Source: Streptococcus sanguinis
GTDB lineage: Bacteria > Bacillota > Bacilli > Lactobacillales > Streptococcaceae
Assembly (NCBI GenBank): GCA_013378335.1
Contig: CP040556.1
Coordinates: 124,001 to 188,000, forward strand
Reading direction: 5' to 3'
Length of the DNA: 64,000 bases
Made by a program: the position numbers and the translations under genes. Of this stretch, positions 15,255-23,234 are shown in pieces. Position 1 is the stretch's first letter, and each line of letters starts with the position of its first letter. The notes beneath the pieces are model-generated. The model had not been told where the DNA came from. It did no database searches and saw only the letters and a list, made by a program, of their open reading frames with translations.

Positions 15255-15673
15255 TGAGAATTATGGGATTAGATGTGGGCTCAAAAACGGTTGGGGTTGC
15301 TATTAGTGATCCTCTTGGTTTTACGGCTCAAGGACTGGAGATTATTCCGATTCATGAAGATAAGGGCGAATTCGGCCTAGAGCGCTTGGGCGAGCTGGTT
15401 AAAGAGTATAAGGTTGATAAGTTTGTTATTGGCCTGCCTAAGAATATGAACAATACCAGCGGGCCTCGAGTGGAGGCTAGTCAGGCTTATGGCCGGCGGG
15501 TTGCTGAGCTTTTTGGTCTGCCGGTTGACTATCAGGATGAGCGTCTGACGACGGTGGCTGCTGAGCGCATGCTGGTGGAGCAGGCGGACATTAGCCGCAG
15601 TAAGCGTAAGAAAGTCATTGATAAGCTGGCAGCGCAGCTGATTTTGCAGAATTATCTGGATCGAAATTTTTAG
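15254..15673 (+). CDS. ruvX: Putative pre-16S rRNA nuclease / Holliday junction resolvase RuvX (YqgF)
   Basis: 139 residues with an RNase H-like fold. The first acidic motif [19 protein letters not shown], the middle [17 protein letters not shown] and the end [13 protein letters not shown] plus [19 protein letters not shown] are all present. YqgF proteins process the 5' end of 16S rRNA in E. coli and have been linked to recombination. It is translationally coupled to ireB (TAATG). Confidence 0.95.
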   Translation: MRIMGLDVGSKTVGVAISDPLGFTAQGLEIIPIHEDKGEFGLERLGELVKEYKVDKFVIGLPKNMNNTSGPRVEASQAYGRRVAELFGLPVDYQDERLTTVAAERMLVEQADISRSKRKKVIDKLAAQLILQNYLDRNF

Positions 15674-15697
15674 AAAAGAAATGAAGGAGACACTAGT

Positions 15698-16009
15698 ATG
15701 ACACATGATCATAACCATGACCACGAGCATGAAGAGCGTGAATTAATCACCTTGGTTGACGAGCAAGGGAACGAGACTTTATTTGAAATTCTTTTGACCA
15801 TTGATGGTAAGGAAGAGTTTGGCAAGAATTATGTTCTTTTGATTCCGGCTAATGCGGAAGAAGATGAGAACGGTGAAGTAGAGATTCAAGCTTATTCCTT
15901 TACTGAAAATGAAGATGGTACAGAAGGTGACCTGCAGCCGATCCCAGAAGACTCAGATGCTGAATGGGATATGATTGAAGAAGTCTTCAACAGCTTTATG
16001 GAAGAGTAA
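15698..16009 (+). CDS. DUF1292 family protein (UPF0473)
   Basis: 103-residue acidic protein. It begins with a His-rich patch ([14 protein letters not shown]) that could bind metal. The family core [20 protein letters not shown] and [20 protein letters not shown] follows, and an acidic tail ends it. Third gene of the ireB-ruvX operon, with SD GAAGGAGA. Function unknown. Confidence 0.9.
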   Translation: MTHDHNHDHEHEERELITLVDEQGNETLFEILLTIDGKEEFGKNYVLLIPANAEEDENGEVEIQAYSFTENEDGTEGDLQPIPEDSDAEWDMIEEVFNSFMEE

Positions 16010-16130
16010 GACTAGCCTAGTCTCATTTCCAGAAATGGACAAGTGTGGGCGAAAAGCTAGCTAAACTTGACAGATGAAGGAAGTAGCTAAGACTTGGCTA
16101 TTTTCCGTCTTATATCATAAAGATTAGAAA

Positions 16131-16180
16131 GAGGAGCGAGTTGCAATTCAGATTTGAATTCTGCTTCGCTGCTCTTTTTT
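16131..16180 (+). terminator. Large hairpin just before folC, terminator or attenuator
   Basis: GAG(g)AGCGA...GCAATTCA pairs with TGAATT...GCTTCGCT(g)CTC and is followed by TTTTTT, ending 10 bases before the folC ATG. It has full terminator shape, so transcription into folC from the upstream operon would have to read through it. Confidence 0.7.
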
Positions 16181-16190
16181 GGGTAAGGAA

Positions 16191-17423
16191 ATGAATGAAA
16201 TTGAAGAATGGCTGAACAGCCGAATTGGGCTAAACTTTCGTTCGGGACTAGGGCGGATGCGGCAGGCAGTGACTCTTTTGGGGAATCCTGAGCGGAGCTA
16301 TCCAACGATTCATGTAACTGGTACAAATGGCAAAGGTTCTACTATTGCTTTTATGCGTCAGCTGTTTGCGGGGCATGGTCGCAAGACAGGAAGTTTCACC
16401 TCGCCTCACATGATTAGTATTCATGATCGGATTTGTATCAACGGTCAACCGATTGCTTCAGCTGATTTTATCCGTCTGGGTCAGCAGGTGCAAAAGATGG
16501 AGCAAGAACTGCTCAAAAGCCATGACCAGCTGTCCTATTTTGAAATTCTGACCTTGATTGCTTTTCTCTATTTCAAGGAGCAGGAAGTGGATTTGGCCTT
16601 GATTGAGGTAGGGATTGGTGGACTCTTGGACACGACTAATGTCATTACAGGTGATATTGCGGTCATCAGCTCCGTAGGCTTGGACCATCAGGAGACTCTG
16701 GGAGGGAGCTTGACGGCGATTGCGGAGCAAAAGGCAGGGATTTTCAAGCCGGGGCGGCCAGCAGTCATCGGACCGATGTCAGAGGAGGCGCGATTGGTTT
16801 GTGAGCAGCGAGCACAGGAGCTGGGAATAGAACTCTATCAGTATGGTTGCGATTTTTCTCTGGCAAATCAGACTTTTTCCAATTCGACTATGACCCTATC
16901 AAATCTTGAACTGGGTCTCAAGGGGGGCTATCAGGAGGAAAATGCAGCGCTGGCTCTGCAGGCATTCCTGCTCTTCATGCAGCAGCAGGGCTGGGAAATA
17001 GATTCTGCTAAGATTCGGACAGCCTTGCAGGAGACTCGATGGGCAGGGCGTTTGGAGGAAACCGGTCCAGGTATTTATCTAGATGGGGCCCATAATCTGC
17101 CTGCGCTGGAAAGGTTAGTAGAGTTTATCCAAAGCCAGAATGACAAAGAGTGCCTGCTTCTTTTCGGTGCTCTCAAGCGTAAGGACTATAGCGCTATGCT
17201 GGCTTATTTGCGAGAGGCTCTGCCAGATGTTCAGTTGACGGTTACTTCCTTTTCTGATGGAGATTCCCTTGGTCAAGATGAAGCGGAAGGCTTCTTCTAC
17301 ATAGAGGATTATCGGCAGCTTATTCAGAATTTTAAGGAGAGGCAAAACGATAATCAGCTACTTTTCATTACGGGTTCCCTCTATTTTATTGCAGAAGTCA
17401 GAGCTTATTTGACAAGTTTATAA
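16191..17423 (+). CDS. folC: Folylpolyglutamate synthase / dihydrofolate synthase
   Basis: About 410 residues. ATP loop VTGTNGKGSTIAFM near residue 45, the folate loop SFTSPHMISIHDRICINGQPI, then IEVGIGGLLDTTNVI and VISSVGLDHQETLGGSLTAIAEQKAGIFK. C-terminal WAGRLEETGPGIYLDGAHN is also conserved. FolC ligates glutamate to folates in the cytoplasm. A TTG start four codons earlier is possible; ATG at 16191 was chosen, but the GGTAAGGA before it is unusually close. The strong hairpin immediately upstream suggests control by attenuation (inference). Confidence 0.93.
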   Translation: MNEIEEWLNSRIGLNFRSGLGRMRQAVTLLGNPERSYPTIHVTGTNGKGSTIAFMRQLFAGHGRKTGSFTSPHMISIHDRICINGQPIASADFIRLGQQVQKMEQELLKSHDQLSYFEILTLIAFLYFKEQEVDLALIEVGIGGLLDTTNVITGDIAVISSVGLDHQETLGGSLTAIAEQKAGIFKPGRPAVIGPMSEEARLVCEQRAQELGIELYQYGCDFSLANQTFSNSTMTLSNLELGLKGGYQEENAALALQAFLLFMQQQGWEIDSAKIRTALQETRWAGRLEETGPGIYLDGAHNLPALERLVEFIQSQNDKECLLLFGALKRKDYSAMLAYLREALPDVQLTVTSFSDGDSLGQDEAEGFFYIEDYRQLIQNFKERQNDNQLLFITGSLYFIAEVRAYLTSL

Positions 17424-17424
17424 A

Positions 17425-17454
17425 TTGACCGCCAGAGTCCTGCTTTGGTAAAAT
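17425..17454 (+). promoter_or_regulatory. Promoter of Ser-rich lipoprotein gene
   Basis: TTGACC, 18 bases, TAAAAT with an upstream TG (TGGTAAAAT). The -35 directly follows the folC stop codon. Confidence 0.6.
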
Positions 17455-17480
17455 AAAGACAGAAGAAAAAGGAGAATACT

Positions 17481-17960
17481 ATGGCAATTTCTAAAAAGTT
17501 AATGATTTCAGGTCTAACTGCTGCGGCTATTTTGGCCTTGGCAGCTTGCGGTTCTAATCAGAACCAGACGGCACCTTCCTCTCAGTCTCAGTCAGTCGCT
17601 TCCAGCAAGTCAGCAGAGTCTTCGTCGATAGCTAGCACGTCTAGTGCGGCCAATAGTAGCTCATCTGCTTCTGCATCCTCTTCTGAACAAGCAGCCAATG
17701 GCGAGCTGGATGGCAGCTATCAGACAAGTCATGAAGGCGATCAGCTGACCTTACAGATTTCAGGAACTACTGGCCAGCTGACTAAAGTCGAGGCGGATGG
17801 TGATCAGGAAATTGAACAGGTTCAGATTGATGTTACCAACCAGACTATGGTCATTGGAGATGATGTCAAGCGCTATCGCATTGAGGGCAATCAGCTGACA
17901 ATTGAGGACCTTTCTCAAGAGCCTTATGATGATGACACACTGGTCTTTACCAAACAATGA
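17481..17960 (+). CDS. Ser-rich lipoprotein, function unknown
   Basis: 159 residues. Signal peptide MAISKKLMISGLTAAAILAL and lipobox LAAC near residue 23. A linker of about 55 residues is mostly Ser, Ala and Gln (SSQSQSVASSKSAESSS...), followed by a small beta domain (LDGSYQTSHEGDQLTLQISGTTG, VKRYRIEGNQLTIEDLS) with a repeating strand pattern. Similar Ser-rich linkers carry surface lipoproteins off the membrane through the wall. The lipoprotein gene at 59825 has the same design. No function can be given. Confidence 0.8.
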   Translation: MAISKKLMISGLTAAAILALAACGSNQNQTAPSSQSQSVASSKSAESSSIASTSSAANSSSSASASSSEQAANGELDGSYQTSHEGDQLTLQISGTTGQLTKVEADGDQEIEQVQIDVTNQTMVIGDDVKRYRIEGNQLTIEDLSQEPYDDDTLVFTKQ

Positions 17961-17962
17961 TG

Positions 17963-17992
17963 AAAGAGCCCTGTCTTGAATAGGGCTTTTCC
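17963..17992 (+). terminator. Terminator
   Basis: AAAGAGCCCT / AGGGCTTTT with a nine-base loop, then T-rich sequence, three bases after the lipoprotein stop. Confidence 0.8.
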
Positions 17993-18154
17993 TTTTATCG
18001 GTTCTAATCTTTCAGTGAAATTAGAAGGATAGCGGTGTTTAAATGCTGCTCTTGGTTTTTCATCAGCTAGAAATACGATTTACATTGATATAAAGGTTGT
18101 TTTAAGGCGCTTTTACTGCTATACTAGAATATATGCAATGAGATAGGAGAGTGT

Positions 18155-19690
18155 ATGACTTTCAGGAAATTCCGCTTATTAATGTCAAAATATGGTTTTA
18201 GCATCATTATAATGCTGCTGGAGCTGGCCTTTGTCTTTGTTGCGTTTTTCTATTTAAATGAGATTGCACCTAACTGGCTGTCAGTAGTTATGATTGTGTT
18301 TTTGTATATCGGAACCATTTTAGCCATTGTCAACCGCAATATGCCACCAGAGAGCAAGGTGACCTGGCTCTTAATTGCCGTCGTGCCGGTCTTTGGCTTC
18401 CTGCTCTATCTGATGTTTGGCGAGCGGCGGCTGTCTAAAAAAGAAATGATTCAGCTGGAAAATATGGACTCCATGAAATTTCGAGAGGACAACAGCTATG
18501 ATCTTCGTGTCCAGCTGAAAAAAGAAAACAAGTCGGCTTATGGTATTATCAAGTCGCTGCTGAGTATGGACAATAATGCGGATGTCTATGACGGTACAGC
18601 TTCTCACTATTTCCCCATCGGAGAGGAGATGTTTGAGGCCATGCTGGCTGATCTGCGGGCTGCTGAGAAATTCATTTTTCTGGAATTTTTTATCATCGAT
18701 GAAGGGCTGATGTGGGACAGTGTTCTGGAAATCTTGGTCGAAAAAGCTGCTCAGGGCATTGAAGTCAAGCTGCTCTATGATGATATTGGCTGCATGGCCA
18801 CTTTGCCAGGCGATTATACGCGTAAGCTGCGCAAGATGGGCATCGAGGCTTATAAGTTTAACAAGGTGATTCCGCGAACGACGGTAGCCTATAACAATCG
18901 TGACCACCGCAAGATTTTGGTCATTGACGGTCAGGTTGGCTATACTGGCGGCATCAATCTGGCTGACGAGTATATCAATCATATTGTTCGTTTTGGCCAC
19001 TGGAAAGATGGCGGTGTCCGCTTGGAAGGTCGGGCAGTCAAGGCTCTGACGCGTCTCTTTCTCATGAACTGGTACATCAACCGCGGGGAAATCACTGACT
19101 TTGACAAGTACCATCTGGAAAATAAAGCTGTCGAAGGCAGAGGGCTTTACATTCCCTATGGCAGCGGGCCTAAGCCTATTTATAAGGGTCAGGTTGGCAA
19201 AATAGTCTATCAAAATATTATCAGTCAGGCTACGGACTATGTCTACATTACCACGCCTTATCTGATTATTGACTATGACCTGACGGAGGATATTAAGAAT
19301 GCTGCTATGCGGGGAGTGGATGTCCGCATCGTGACTCCTTTCATTCCGGACAAGAAGCTGATTCAGATTGTTACCCGCGGAGCCTATCCGGATCTGATGG
19401 AAGCGGGGGTTAAGATCTTTGAGTACACGCCTGGGTTTATCCACAGCAAGCATGTGGTGGCCGATGATGAATTTGCTGTGGTAGGGACGATTAACTTTGA
19501 CTACCGCAGTTTGGTGCACCACTATGAAAATGCAGTCCTGATGTACCAAACAGAGAGTATCCCAGCTATCAAGGAAGATTTTGAAGCAATTTTTGAAGCT
19601 TCTGAGGAAATTCTTCCTGAGAATCTCGATAGCAGCTGGTATCGTCGCTTTATCAAAGAAATTATGCAACTCTTTGCACCCATGCTCTAA
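18155..19690 (+). CDS. cls: Cardiolipin synthase
   Basis: 511 residues. Two N-terminal membrane helices (about 11-35 and 41-60, with a third stretch to 83) anchor the enzyme. Two phospholipase D-type HKD motifs are intact: DHRKILVIDGQVGYTGG (about residue 250) and FIHSKHVVADDEFAVVGTINFD (about residue 430). It joins two phosphatidylglycerols into cardiolipin. The order cls, small competence ORF, membrane protein, nrdD matches pneumococcus. The natural terminator has been invaded by an IS (see the ISL3 entry). Confidence 0.95.
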   Translation: MTFRKFRLLMSKYGFSIIIMLLELAFVFVAFFYLNEIAPNWLSVVMIVFLYIGTILAIVNRNMPPESKVTWLLIAVVPVFGFLLYLMFGERRLSKKEMIQLENMDSMKFREDNSYDLRVQLKKENKSAYGIIKSLLSMDNNADVYDGTASHYFPIGEEMFEAMLADLRAAEKFIFLEFFIIDEGLMWDSVLEILVEKAAQGIEVKLLYDDIGCMATLPGDYTRKLRKMGIEAYKFNKVIPRTTVAYNNRDHRKILVIDGQVGYTGGINLADEYINHIVRFGHWKDGGVRLEGRAVKALTRLFLMNWYINRGEITDFDKYHLENKAVEGRGLYIPYGSGPKPIYKGQVGKIVYQNIISQATDYVYITTPYLIIDYDLTEDIKNAAMRGVDVRIVTPFIPDKKLIQIVTRGAYPDLMEAGVKIFEYTPGFIHSKHVVADDEFAVVGTINFDYRSLVHHYENAVLMYQTESIPAIKEDFEAIFEASEEILPENLDSSWYRRFIKEIMQLFAPML

Positions 19691-19724
19691 TGCCAGAGGT
19701 GGGCGAGTTCTGCAGCAATATACA

Positions 19725-19732
19725 GAAAATCT
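19725..19732 (+). repeat. Left 8-bp target site duplication of the ISL3-family element
   Basis: GAAAATCT abuts the left inverted repeat and is repeated exactly at 21142-21149 after the right inverted repeat. Confidence 0.9.
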
Positions 19733-21141
19733 GGCTCTATAATATCTGTAGTTGGTAAATCCGACACAGAGGTTATAGGGCTTTTTGAATGTATACAAAA
19801 AGTCCCATACGACCTATAATGAAAAGCGCAAACAACTCATTAGAAAGACTCATATGGAACACATCAAGAATACCACAGAATTGCTGGGAATGAAAGACTT
19901 AAATATCAAAATTACCTTCATCTTGCAGCACCAGACCCATCTTGAAATTCGGGCTAGACTGGATTATGCAGCTCCTTCCTGCCCTCACTGCGGCGGTAAG
20001 ATGATTAAGTACGGTTTTCAGAGGTCCTCTAAAATCCCACTCTTGGATGCACAAGGGTTTCCAACTCTGCTCCGTCTCAAGAAGCGGCGATTTCAGTGTA
20101 AATCTTGTCATCGGGTGACCGTAGCTGAGACACCCATCGTAGACAAGAACCACCAGATTTCACACCTGGTCTGGAAGAAGCTCACCCAGCTCTTGACCGA
20201 AAATCGAGCCAATACCGATATTGCCAGAACCCTCCACATCTCCGTCTCAACCGTCCAGAGAAAGCTGGCTCAGTTCACTTTCAAAGAGGATTACACCAAA
20301 CTTCCCGAGGTCATCTCCTGGGATGAATTTTCTAGGAACAAAGGCAAATTAGCCTTCATTGCACAGGATTTCGAGACCAGGAAAATCATCGCCCTCCTCG
20401 AAAACAATCGCCAGAATACCATCAAAAATTATTTCTACCGCTACCCGAGAAAGGTCAGAGAACAGGTCAAAGTCGTGACCGTGGACATGTCTGGCACTTA
20501 CATTCCAATCATCAAGCAACTATTTCCTAAGGCCAGAATTGTGTTGGATAGGTTTCACATCGTCCAACATCTTGGCAAAGCCATGATGACCACTCGAATC
20601 GCTATCATGAAGACCTTTGACAAGAAATCTCTGCCTTATCGTGCGCTGAAAAACCACTGGCGACTATTTCAGAGAGAAAGCAGAAAACTGTCTCGTCATC
20701 GCTTTTATTCCAAGACCTTTAGGCAGACCCTAAAGCCTAAGGAAATCGTGGACAAGACACTTCAATTCTCAGAAGAACTCCGTTATTACTACGATCTCTA
20801 CCAGCTCTTGCTCTTCCATTTCCAAGAGAAACGTACTACAGAATTTTTTGAAATCATCGAAGACAACATGAATCTTGTCAATTCGACCTTCAAAAGAGTT
20901 TTTGAGAGCTTCCTAAAACTCAAACCTTACATCACAAATGCACTCCAGTTCGACTATTCCAACGCCAAGCTCGAGGCTACCAACAAGCTCATCAAGGATA
21001 TCAAACGAGCGGCCTTCGGCTTTCGCAATTTTAAGAACTTTAGAACTAAAATCCTCCTCGCTTTGAACATACAAAAAGAGAGAACCAATTTGGTCCTCTC
21101 TCGGATTTAAACTTTCTACCAACTACAGTTGACAAAGAGCC
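19733..21141 (+). mobile_element. Complete ISL3-family insertion sequence
   Basis: About 1.41 kb. The imperfect terminal inverted repeats start GGCTCT and share CTGTAGTTGGTA; the left end reads GGCTCTATAATATCTGTAG and the right end is its near reverse complement. It is bounded by an 8-bp duplication, the length expected for ISL3. One intact transposase gene fills it, so it may still be active. The target was the left arm of the cls terminator hairpin. Confidence 0.93.
19854..21110 (+). CDS. ISL3-family transposase
   Basis: About 418 residues if the ATG of MEHIKNTTELLGMKDLNIKI is used; the frame is open 23 codons further upstream. The N-terminal zinc-ribbon has CPHCGG (about 45-50) and CKSCH (about 82). 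An HTH follows (NTDIARTLHISVSTVQRKL). The DDE-type domain shows WDEF, VVTVDMSGTYIPIIKQLFP (second Asp region), DRFHIVQHLGKAM, and near the end the Glu in NAKLEATNKLIKDIKRAAFG. All parts are present and uninterrupted. Confidence 0.95.
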   Translation: MEHIKNTTELLGMKDLNIKITFILQHQTHLEIRARLDYAAPSCPHCGGKMIKYGFQRSSKIPLLDAQGFPTLLRLKKRRFQCKSCHRVTVAETPIVDKNHQISHLVWKKLTQLLTENRANTDIARTLHISVSTVQRKLAQFTFKEDYTKLPEVISWDEFSRNKGKLAFIAQDFETRKIIALLENNRQNTIKNYFYRYPRKVREQVKVVTVDMSGTYIPIIKQLFPKARIVLDRFHIVQHLGKAMMTTRIAIMKTFDKKSLPYRALKNHWRLFQRESRKLSRHRFYSKTFRQTLKPKEIVDKTLQFSEELRYYYDLYQLLLFHFQEKRTTEFFEIIEDNMNLVNSTFKRVFESFLKLKPYITNALQFDYSNAKLEATNKLIKDIKRAAFGFRNFKNFRTKILLALNIQKERTNLVLSRI

Positions 21142-21149
21142 GAAAATCT
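21142..21149 (+). repeat. Right 8-bp target site duplication of the ISL3-family element
   Basis: GAAAATCT, identical to the left copy. This copy still forms the left arm of the cls terminator. Confidence 0.9.
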
Positions 21150-21172
21150 GAGGCGGAAGTTTCAGATTTTTT
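21143..21172 (+). terminator. Original cls terminator, now behind the IS
   Basis: AAAATCTGA, ten bases, TCAGATTTTTT. Without the IS it would lie about 40 bases past the cls stop. The duplicated target bases restored it on the right side, so it now ends transcripts leaving the transposase gene. Confidence 0.8.
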
Positions 21173-21251
21173 GCTTGTCTTTTGCTAATCGTGTTGAGAT
21201 GTGTTCTTGTCATTTTTGCTTTTATAGGGGGATGGATTTTTGCTCTGTTTT

Positions 21252-21259
21252 TACGAATG
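21252..21259 (+). promoter_or_regulatory. Competence (ComX) box before small ORF
   Basis: TACGAATG, one mismatch to TACGAATA, preceded by T-rich DNA and 24 bases before the ATG. It also forms the centre of TTTTTAC/GTAAAAA symmetry. The spacing is what is expected of a SigX promoter. Confidence 0.55.
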
Positions 21260-21283
21260 TAAAAAATAAAGGAATTTTTTAAG

Positions 21284-21427
21284 ATGACAATGGAGAAAAT
21301 TTCCAGTCAGCCGCTTGCTTATGAAACGAGAGAATATCGCTGTTTTCGGGAATTGGAGGAGCTGGCTAGAAGCTATAATGCTCAGAAGAAGGGTCAAGAG
21401 AAAGCTGACAGGAGGACAGGAATTTGA
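21284..21427 (+). CDS. Small protein, probable Ccs4-like competence-induced protein
   Basis: 47 codons: begins MTMEKISSQPLAYETREYRC, contains FRELEELARSYNAQKKGQE and ends in DRRTGI. It is charged, without signal peptide or membrane segment, and predicted helical in the middle. The SD (AAAGGA, about 9 bases away) is moderate. In pneumococcus the gene between cls and the membrane-protein/nrdD genes is annotated Ccs4, a competence-induced protein; position, size class and the upstream SigX-type box support the same identity here. Sequence identity to Ccs4 could not be checked. Confidence 0.5.
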   Translation: MTMEKISSQPLAYETREYRCFRELEELARSYNAQKKGQEKADRRTGI

Positions 21428-21465
21428 TATACTAGATTGGACTGATATCAAGGAGAATATTTTAT

Positions 21466-23013
21466 ATGCATGATACAACGGAAGAAAAAGTTTTAGAGGT
21501 TTCAGAGGAGCAGCTTACTAGGGCTGAAAGGTCTGAGCAAAAAATTACCAAGCCAGAGCCGACGCCCTATTTTTTGACGCTCTTGTGCAGTTTGGCTATC
21601 AGCCTGCTGAGTGTGGTCAATCCTTTTTTGACCAATCTAGCAACGAATTTACAAAGTCAGAATCTCTATGCCGGTTGGGCCATGACTCAGGGGCAGGTGC
21701 CTTATTCGCAAATATATGGGACTAGTGGCCTGCTTTACTATCTGATGGCTTGGACCAGCAGCCTGGCTTTTGGCCAGCTTTTGTGGATGGTCTTTCAGAC
21801 GCTGGCTCTGTGGCTGGCCGGACTTTTCCTGCACAAGACCTTGGTGCTCTTACAGCCTAAACAGGATCTATCGCGCAGCCTCTTGCTGCTCTTTTACCTG
21901 CTAGTCTTTGCTCTTGGATTTGGCGGCCTTTACTCTAGTATTTTTGTTCTGCCCTTTATTTTTTGGAATCTATCTTTTTTGGTGCGCTATCTGCAGGATT
22001 CAATCAAGGATGAAAAGTTCATTCTTTATGGAGCTTTTGGAGCTCTTGCTTTTATGATTGATCCGGTTTCCAGCCTAGTCTTCTATTCTTTGACTGCTCT
22101 GGTGCTTTTGGTCTACAATATCGCAGCCAAGCGTACGGCTCGAGGTTTTTATCAGCTTTTAGCTGGTCTCTTTGGCTTCTCAGTGATTTTTTATCCTATC
22201 GGCTACTTTACTGTTGCTAATCGAACCTTTGGTCAGGCTATCAGCCAGGTGACCTATGCTTGGGATTCCATCAGCTTGATTGGCAGTCATAGTATTTCTA
22301 ATTTGGTTTATTATGGCTTGTTGACTCTTGGTTTAGGATTTATCTCTGCTTTCGGGGTCAATCTCTTTTCAAGAGAAAAGGGGCAAGCAACCAGCCTGCG
22401 CGTCTTGCGCTTTATCGGTCTGCTAGGGCTCTTCATTACTGCCTTTGCGGCTTTTATCCTGCCAGATCAAGGCAGTTATCAACTGCTTCCGGCCCTGCCT
22501 TTTGCCATGATTCTTTTTGCTTTGTGGTTCAATAAAGGCAAGCAGCAGGCACCAGGGCGTCACCGCCGGGAGCGCCGTCGCCCTACCATGTGGACTTCTT
22601 ATCTTTCAGGCCAGTTCTTTTTGCCACTCCTAGCCATCTTTTATCTGATTGGCTATCCTTTGGTCAATGAGTATATCCTTTCCAGCGGTGTATCTGCTGA
22701 AAGAAGTGAAGTGGCTCAGTATATTAAGGAAAAGACCAAGGATGGGGATACTATCTATGCTTGGGATACCTCGGCTAGTCTGTATCAAAAGAGCGGTCGC
22801 CTATCTGCTGTCTCTCTCTTGACTCCAACTTTGTATGTGGGAACGGCTGAAAATCGTCTAGGTCTTCAGAATGGACTGGAAAACAGTCAACCTAAGTATA
22901 TCTTGGTTAACAATGATGTCAAACTGCTGTCAGATGTGAAGCAGCTAATTTCCCAAAATTACAAGGAAGCTGACCTCAAACTTGACCATTTCAAGCTTTA
23001 TCAACTTAAGTAG
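21466..23013 (+). CDS. Multi-pass membrane protein, glycosyltransferase-39-like, function unknown
   Basis: 515 residues. A charged cytoplasmic N-terminus (1-30) is followed by about 10-12 hydrophobic helices up to residue 415. The tail of about 100 residues (ERSEVAQYIKEKTKDGDTIYAWDTSASLYQKSGR..., QPKYILVNNDVKLL) lies outside and looks like the soluble domain of DUF2079/GT39-type membrane glycosyltransferases. A basic loop (PGRHRRERRRPTM) stands at about 365. The gene holds the same place between cls and nrdD in pneumococcus, where it is a hypothetical protein. A role in cell-surface glycan assembly is a guess. Confidence 0.65.
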   Translation: MHDTTEEKVLEVSEEQLTRAERSEQKITKPEPTPYFLTLLCSLAISLLSVVNPFLTNLATNLQSQNLYAGWAMTQGQVPYSQIYGTSGLLYYLMAWTSSLAFGQLLWMVFQTLALWLAGLFLHKTLVLLQPKQDLSRSLLLLFYLLVFALGFGGLYSSIFVLPFIFWNLSFLVRYLQDSIKDEKFILYGAFGALAFMIDPVSSLVFYSLTALVLLVYNIAAKRTARGFYQLLAGLFGFSVIFYPIGYFTVANRTFGQAISQVTYAWDSISLIGSHSISNLVYYGLLTLGLGFISAFGVNLFSREKGQATSLRVLRFIGLLGLFITAFAAFILPDQGSYQLLPALPFAMILFALWFNKGKQQAPGRHRRERRRPTMWTSYLSGQFFLPLLAIFYLIGYPLVNEYILSSGVSAERSEVAQYIKEKTKDGDTIYAWDTSASLYQKSGRLSAVSLLTPTLYVGTAENRLGLQNGLENSQPKYILVNNDVKLLSDVKQLISQNYKEADLKLDHFKLYQLK

Positions 23014-23015
23014 TA

Positions 23016-23078
23016 AAAAATCAATATGTTGTGTATAAAAAGAAAAAATGACTTTTTTGCCACAACATATTGATTTTT
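23016..23078. promoter_or_regulatory. 18-bp inverted repeat, candidate NrdR boxes and/or terminator
   Basis: AAAAATCAATATGTTGTG is repeated perfectly inverted as CACAACATATTGATTTTT, 27 bases apart. Each arm holds ACAACATATTG, which resembles an NrdR box, and the right arm covers the -35 of the nrdD promoter. The left arm starts just 2 bases after the membrane-protein stop, so the hairpin may also terminate that transcript. Confidence 0.6.
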
Positions 23079-23097
23079 AATTTTAACGTGCTATAAT
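23070..23097 (+). promoter_or_regulatory. nrdD promoter
   Basis: TTGATT, 16 bases, TATAAT. The leader to the nrdD start is about 130 bases long. Confidence 0.6.
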
Positions 23098-23234
23098 GAG
23101 ACTTGTATCGACTTATTAAAAAAATACTGTTCTTTGGATAAACCGCTGTCGGAGATTTCTTGGAAATTTCTTAGCAGGCGGCTAGTCTGAAGAGACTTGA
23201 TTTGTCCTAAGGGCAGGAAAAGGAAGTGTTCATA

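Noticed and set aside
18371..19798. Long minus-strand frame (475 codons) opposite cls
   Set aside because: It lies wholly antisense to cls, has no SD or recognisable domain, and comes from codon bias of the real gene.
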